Shown here piece by piece: positions 59,793 to 64,000 of a stretch of DNA of 64,000 nucleotides. The DNA is from Fibrella aestuarina BUZ 2 (GTDB taxonomy: Bacteria; Bacteroidota; Bacteroidia; Cytophagales; Spirosomataceae), in NCBI RefSeq assembly GCF_000331105.1, contig NC_020054.1, forward strand, positions 3,107,451 through 3,171,450, in the 5' to 3' direction. How positions within the stretch are numbered: the stretch's first letter is position 1; every line of letters starts with the position of its first letter. The notes under the pieces were generated by a model that made no database searches, was not told the DNA's origin, and saw only the letters and a program-made list of their open reading frames with translations. A program made the translations under genes and the position numbers.

Positions 59793-62700
59793 ATGGCTTT
59801 GCTGCACACCAGACAATCAATTCGGCGCACGGCGGTGGCAACCGTAACGGCCGGGGTTCTTTTCGCCGGCGCGTATCAGAATCGGGATATAAGCCGGGCA
59901 TCGGTTTCCTTTCTGGACCGCTTCTTCTCGACCCTGTCCGACGACGATAAACACGATCCGAAAAACGCCGTCGCCAGCCTCAGTGTAGCCGCTGGCCTGC
60001 AGGCGTCGCTGGTTGCCGCCGAACCCATGCTCAAAAACCCAACCAACATCGACGTGGATGCGCGGGGGCGGGTATGGGTGTGTGAAGCCTACAACTACCG
60101 CCCTGCCATCAATGGTAATCCGACCCATCAGGAAGGCGACCGCATCGTGATTCTGGAAGATCAGAACGGTGATGGCACCGCCGACGTGAGCAAGGTCTTT
60201 TACCAGGGTAAAGAACTTCAGTCGCCGCTGGGCATCTGGGTGCAGGGCAACAAAGTGATTGTGTCCAACAGCCCTAACGTCTGGGTCTTTACCGACGATA
60301 ACGGCGACGATAAAGCCGACCGAAAAGAACTGCTCTTCACGGGTATCGACGGTGATCAGCACGATCACGGCATGCACGCGTTTGTCTTCGGACCCGACGG
60401 AAAATGGTATTTCAATTTCGGCAACGAAGGCAAGCAACTGAAAGACAAAACGGGCAAACCAGTCATCGACGTAACGACCGGCCGCCCCATCGATGCCCAG
60501 AACTATCGGCAGGGGATGGTGTTGCGCTGCAACCCCGATGGCTCGGGCGTAGAAGTGCTGGGCCAGAATTTTCGGAACAACTTCGAAGTGGCGGTCGACT
60601 CCTACGGCACGCTCTGGCAGAGTGACAACGACGACGACGGCAACAAGAGCGTTCGGATCAACTACATGATGGAGTATGGCAACTACGGCTATACCGACGA
60701 ACTCACCGGCGCCGGCTGGCGCGCCAACCGGACCAACATGGAGGCCGAGATTCCGTTCCGTCACTGGCACCTCAACGACCCCGGCGTTGTGCCCAATCTG
60801 TTGCAGACGGGCGCCGGGTCACCCACGGGCATCGTCGTTTACGAAGGCTCGCTGTTACCCGTCCAGTTCCAGAATCAGGTCATTCACTGCGATGCGGGGC
60901 CAAACGTGGTGCGGTCGTATCCGGTCACGCCCAATGGTGCGGGTTACAAAGCTACCATCGCTAACCTCGTTGAAGGCGTGCGCGACCAGTGGTTCCGCCC
61001 GTCGGACGTGTGCGTGGCGCCCGATGGCTCGTTGCTGATTGCCGACTGGTATGACCCCGGCGTGGGCGGGCACCAGGCGGGCGATCAGGATCGGGGTCGC
61101 ATCTTCCGCATTGCCCCACCCAACACGCCCTGGAACGTACCCAGCACCGACGTGTCGACCGTCGATGGGGCGATCAACGCGCTTCAGAGCCCCAATATGT
61201 CGGCGCGCTATCTGGGCTGGACCGCCCTGCATACCCTCGGCCTCAAGGCTGAGCAGCCACTGGCCAAACTGTACGCCACTGCCAGCAACCCGCGCATGAA
61301 AGCCCGGGCGCTCTGGCTGCTGAGCCAATTACCGGGCAAAGGCACGCAGTATATCGAAAAAGCCCTGACCGACGCCGACCCAAATATCCGTATTACGGCG
61401 CTACGGGCTGCCCGGGAACAAAAAGGGGACGTACCCAGGTACGTTAAACAACTCGTAAAGGACGCCGACGCGCAGGTACGTCGGGAATGCGCCATTGCGC
61501 TACACCGCAGCCAATCGCCCGAAGCCCCGGCGCTGTGGGCCCAACTGGCCGCGCAGCACGACGGCAAGGATCGCTGGTACCTGGAAGCGCTCGGGATTGG
61601 AGCTGATAACCAGTGGGATAGTTACTACGCCGCTTACCTCAATCAGGTAAATGATCCGCTGGCCAATGCCGGTGGCCGCGATATTGTCTGGCGGGCGCGC
61701 ACCAAAGCGTCGGTGCCCCTGCTGGCCCGGCTGGCGGGCGAAACCACCGTGCCGCTCAACGACCGGCTGCGCTACTTCCGGGCGTTTGATTTCAACCCCG
61801 GCAAAACGGAGAAATCAGCGGCGCTGCTGGCGCTGCTTCAGGCCCAGAAAAGCGAAGAAATTACCCGGCTGGCCCTGCGCCACCTCGACCCGGCTTTCGT
61901 TACGGGTAATGCCGCGGCCAAGCAGGCCCTTCAGGCGCTGCTCGACCAGACGTATGGCACACCCGAGTACATCGAACTGGTGCAGCGGTACGAACCCGCT
62001 ACCGAGAATAAACGCCTGTGGCAGCTTGCCCTGCAAAAACCGGCCGATAACGTGGGGAACGACGCGACCCGGCAGTTGCTCAAGCAGAAAGGCAGCGCGC
62101 TGGTCTGGCAGAGTATCAACGGCACGGATGCAGAGGCCACCAACAACATGCTGACCGCCCTACGCCGTGTGGGGACCAAAGAGTCGTTGTCGATGCTGAA
62201 AACCGTAGCCACCGATGCCAAACGCCCGATGGCGATCCGGCGGCAGGCGGCGCGGATGATCGGCGGTAGCTGGGATGGTGAAGAACTGGTAATTGACCTT
62301 CTCAAGACTGGTCAATTGAAAGGCGAGCTGAAGGGAGCGGCCTATCAGGGCGTAGCAACGGCCTGGCGCAAAAGCGTACGCACCGAAGCCGCCAAATACC
62401 TGGATGGGGCACAAACGGCGTCGACCAAAAAACTGCCCGGCGTAACTGAATTGCTGGCGATGAACGGCGACGCCACGCGTGGCCTGACGGTCTACAAAAC
62501 CAATTGCTCGGTTTGTCATCAGATCAACGGTGACGGGCAGGATTTTGGTCCAAAGCTCTCTGAAATCGGTAGTAAGTTGGGTAAAGACGGGCAGTATCTG
62601 GCCATCCTGTACCCCGACGCGGGCATCAGCTTCGGCTATGAAGGTTACGAGGTAAAATTCAAAGACGGCAGTACGCAGATGGGCATTGTATCGAGCAAAA

Positions 62701-62882
62701 CCGAGACCGATTTGCAGATGAAATTTCCCGGTGGCATGGTGCAAAACTTCAAAATGGCCGATGTCGTCAAGATGAAGCAAATCGATTCGTCGATGATGCC
62801 GTCGGGCCTGCAAGAGGCGATGGCCACCCAGGAACTGGTCGATCTGGTCGAATACCTGAGCACCTTGAAGCGGAAGCAGTAA
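59793..62882 (+). CDS. PVC-type heme-binding protein: dehydrogenase beta-propeller, HEAT repeats, cytochrome c
   Basis: The product is 1029 residues. An N-terminal anchor or signal (residues about 13-30) precedes a propeller of the membrane-bound dehydrogenase type (about 60-430; NPTNIDVDARGRVWVCEAYNYRP, RNNFEVAVDSYGTLWQSDNDDDGNKS), a HEAT-repeat region (about 450-860) and a C-terminal cytochrome c with C905-x-x-C908-H909 (CSVCHQINGDGQDFGPKLSEIGSKL). This architecture is widespread in Planctomycetota and Bacteroidota glycan clusters. It probably oxidises a sugar-type substrate and passes electrons to c-type carriers in the periplasm; the substrate is unknown. Confidence 0.88.
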   Translation: MALLHTRQSIRRTAVATVTAGVLFAGAYQNRDISRASVSFLDRFFSTLSDDDKHDPKNAVASLSVAAGLQASLVAAEPMLKNPTNIDVDARGRVWVCEAYNYRPAINGNPTHQEGDRIVILEDQNGDGTADVSKVFYQGKELQSPLGIWVQGNKVIVSNSPNVWVFTDDNGDDKADRKELLFTGIDGDQHDHGMHAFVFGPDGKWYFNFGNEGKQLKDKTGKPVIDVTTGRPIDAQNYRQGMVLRCNPDGSGVEVLGQNFRNNFEVAVDSYGTLWQSDNDDDGNKSVRINYMMEYGNYGYTDELTGAGWRANRTNMEAEIPFRHWHLNDPGVVPNLLQTGAGSPTGIVVYEGSLLPVQFQNQVIHCDAGPNVVRSYPVTPNGAGYKATIANLVEGVRDQWFRPSDVCVAPDGSLLIADWYDPGVGGHQAGDQDRGRIFRIAPPNTPWNVPSTDVSTVDGAINALQSPNMSARYLGWTALHTLGLKAEQPLAKLYATASNPRMKARALWLLSQLPGKGTQYIEKALTDADPNIRITALRAAREQKGDVPRYVKQLVKDADAQVRRECAIALHRSQSPEAPALWAQLAAQHDGKDRWYLEALGIGADNQWDSYYAAYLNQVNDPLANAGGRDIVWRARTKASVPLLARLAGETTVPLNDRLRYFRAFDFNPGKTEKSAALLALLQAQKSEEITRLALRHLDPAFVTGNAAAKQALQALLDQTYGTPEYIELVQRYEPATENKRLWQLALQKPADNVGNDATRQLLKQKGSALVWQSINGTDAEATNNMLTALRRVGTKESLSMLKTVATDAKRPMAIRRQAARMIGGSWDGEELVIDLLKTGQLKGELKGAAYQGVATAWRKSVRTEAAKYLDGAQTASTKKLPGVTELLAMNGDATRGLTVYKTNCSVCHQINGDGQDFGPKLSEIGSKLGKDGQYLAILYPDAGISFGYEGYEVKFKDGSTQMGIVSSKTETDLQMKFPGGMVQNFKMADVVKMKQIDSSMMPSGLQEAMATQELVDLVEYLSTLKRKQ

Positions 62883-62906
62883 TTGGTCATAAGCGTTTCC
62901 GAGAAA

Positions 62907-63101
62907 ATGACACTAGTCTATAAGCCGGAAAATGACATCTGCTTCAAGCCGGGTGAAGCACTCGGTAGAAACGAAGCAGAAGACCAGCGCATCGGTAGTA
63001 TGCTTCAAAAAGGCCTGCTGACGCATGAGCAACTAGCTGAGATTGCCGAAGTACCAGTTGATCGCGTCAAGGCCATGGCGCACCAATTGGCTAACCAGTA
63101 A
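62907..63101 (+). CDS. small 64-residue protein, unknown
   Basis: The product is 64 residues starting at ATG 62907, between the cytochrome gene and the isomerase gene with short gaps on both sides (24 and 29 bases), so it is probably co-transcribed. The C-terminal half (KGLLTHEQLAEIAEVPVDRVKAMAHQLA) has a helix-turn-helix-like pattern as in small regulatory or adaptor proteins. The family is not recognised. A TTG at 62883 would add eight residues and is less likely. Confidence 0.55.
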   Translation: MTLVYKPENDICFKPGEALGRNEAEDQRIGSMLQKGLLTHEQLAEIAEVPVDRVKAMAHQLANQ

Positions 63102-63130
63102 TAAATAGTCTTAAATCCTGAATTTCTCCA

Positions 63131-64000
63131 ATGACCCAACGTCGCGATTTTCTGAAGCTGGCTCTCGGTGCCACAGGCGCTGTTCTGGCTGGACGTACCT
63201 ACCCCGCCACAGCAGGCCCCGTCTCACAGGCCGCTTCTGCCGCCAAAAACAAGTTTAAGCTGGATTATGCCCCTCACTTTGGCATGTTTGAGAACAGCGC
63301 GGGCAAAGACCCTATTGATCAGCTTAAATTCATGGCCGATCAGGGATTCACCGCCCTCGAAGACAACGGCATGATGGGGCGCGAGCCCGCCATGCAGGAA
63401 AAGATAGGCAAAGAGTTGGACCGGCTCGGCATGAAGATGGGCGTGTTTGTCGTCGATAAAGGCGGCAACGGACAAAACTCGCTGGCGGCCGGTAAGAAGG
63501 AATACATCGATATCTTCCTGAATGGCTGCCGCCGTGCTGTTGATACGGCCAAGCGGTGCAATGCCAAGTTCATGACCGTTGTACCGGGCGATTTCGAACG
63601 AAATCTGCCCATCGGGATTCAGACGGGGCACGTGATCGATGCGCTGCGGCGGGGTGCCGACATCCTGGCGCCGGCGGGTCTGACGATGGTGCTGGAACCC
63701 CTCAGTGACACACCCAACCTGTTTCTGCGCACCTCCGACCAGACCTATGAGATTTGCCGGGCCGTAAACAGCCCCGCCTGCAAGGTGCTGTTCGACATCT
63801 ATCACATGCAGAAGAATGAAGGGCACATCATCCCGCACATCGATTGGGCCTGGGACGAGATCGGCTACTTCCAGATGGGTGACAACCCCGGCCGGAAAGA
63901 ACCAACTACCGGCGAGATCAATTACAAGAATATTTTCAAGCACATCTACGACAAAGCCAAAGTGACCAACCGCACGTTCATTTTTGGGATGGAGCACGGC
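63131..64000 (+). CDS. Tat-exported sugar phosphate isomerase/epimerase-like TIM barrel, 3' end cut by window
   Basis: The frame from ATG 63131 continues past the window edge (290 codons visible). A Tat signal (QRRDFLKLALGATGAVLAG) precedes an xylose-isomerase-like TIM barrel of the hydroxypyruvate-isomerase type: YAPHFGMFENSAGKDPIDQLKFMADQGF, MVLEPLSDTPNLFL with a metal-ligand Glu, VLFDIYHMQKNEG with Asp/His, and GYFQMGDNPGRKEPTTGEINY. These proteins occur with Gfo/Idh/MocA oxidoreductases and cytochromes in periplasmic sugar oxidation pathways (3-keto-sugar chemistry), which fits the neighbours here. Exact reaction unknown. No truncation or frameshift is visible before the edge. Confidence 0.88.
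   Translation, partial: MTQRRDFLKLALGATGAVLAGRTYPATAGPVSQAASAAKNKFKLDYAPHFGMFENSAGKDPIDQLKFMADQGFTALEDNGMMGREPAMQEKIGKELDRLGMKMGVFVVDKGGNGQNSLAAGKKEYIDIFLNGCRRAVDTAKRCNAKFMTVVPGDFERNLPIGIQTGHVIDALRRGADILAPAGLTMVLEPLSDTPNLFLRTSDQTYEICRAVNSPACKVLFDIYHMQKNEGHIIPHIDWAWDEIGYFQMGDNPGRKEPTTGEINYKNIFKHIYDKAKVTNRTFIFGMEHG

Noticed and set aside
1..64000. tRNA or rRNA genes
   Set aside because: No cloverleaf-like or rRNA-like sequence was recognised in the gaps; a covariance-model search would settle this.

Overview
The window is a chromosomal segment of a Gram-negative Bacteroidota bacterium, most likely Cytophagales close to Spirosoma/Fibrella/Rudanella. This is inferred from the proteins: a protein with a gliding-motility (CHU_C-type) C-terminal secretion domain, TonB receptor/DUF4249 pairs, Tat-exported Gfo/Idh/MocA oxidoreductases, a DAHP synthase-chorismate mutase fusion, WbqC, and candidate promoters of the TTTG / TAnnTTTG type. 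The DNA is GC-rich except for an AT-rich stretch at about 33.5-35.9 kb. I saw no rRNA, tRNA, CRISPR array or intact insertion sequence.

Layout. 0-2.7 kb: end of a DUF559 protein, a YhhQ-type queuosine-precursor transporter and three small unknown genes. 2.8-8.9 kb: an FtsX-like permease and its ATPase (YbbP/YbbA type), a CPA1 Na+/H+ antiporter and a TesA-like esterase. 9-15 kb: three glycosidases (GH32, GH78, GH2). 15-17.6 kb: SCP2 protein and a Tat-exported oxidoreductase. 17.9-25 kb: two tandem TonB receptor-DUF4249 pairs whose plug domains are identical over 109 residues. 25-31.8 kb: an acetyltransferase, then a probable five-gene operon (cupin, cyclophilin-like lipoprotein, PaoA, PaoB, PaoC) for a periplasmic molybdenum aldehyde oxidoreductase, with a divergent AraC regulator. 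31.9-33 kb: DAHP synthase/chorismate mutase. 33.3-36.3 kb: accessory region with an AT-rich two-gene cassette (a protein with a HEPN-like Rx4H motif, translationally coupled to a PD-(D/E)xK-like protein) flanked by two small minus-strand genes. 36.6-44 kb: proline dehydrogenase, LspA, an S15 hydrolase, an M28 peptidase and WbqC. 44-54 kb: ClpC, two paralogous envelope proteins, an alditol-oxidase-like enzyme, a GDPD-like phosphodiesterase, a thioredoxin-fold protein without cysteines and a second Tat oxidoreductase. 54-64 kb: acyl-CoA carboxyltransferase, a secreted unknown, a large T9SS cargo protein, a PVC-type cytochrome c/dehydrogenase and a Tat-exported sugar isomerase cut by the window end.

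How the genes fit together. Much of the window serves envelope and glycan metabolism: outer-membrane uptake (TonB receptors), periplasmic glycoside cleavage and sugar/aldehyde oxidation (GH enzymes, Gfo/Idh/MocA, PaoABC, cytochrome), and envelope maturation (LspA, YbbAP). The least explained items are the AT-rich cassette at 33.7-35.8 kb, which looks like an uncharacterised defence or toxin module; an octamer GGTACGTT/AACGTACC found 42 times by eye on both strands; and a 10-bp-periodic inverted array of GTCAT/ATGAC at 5.45-5.57 kb between the YbbA-like and YbbP-like genes.
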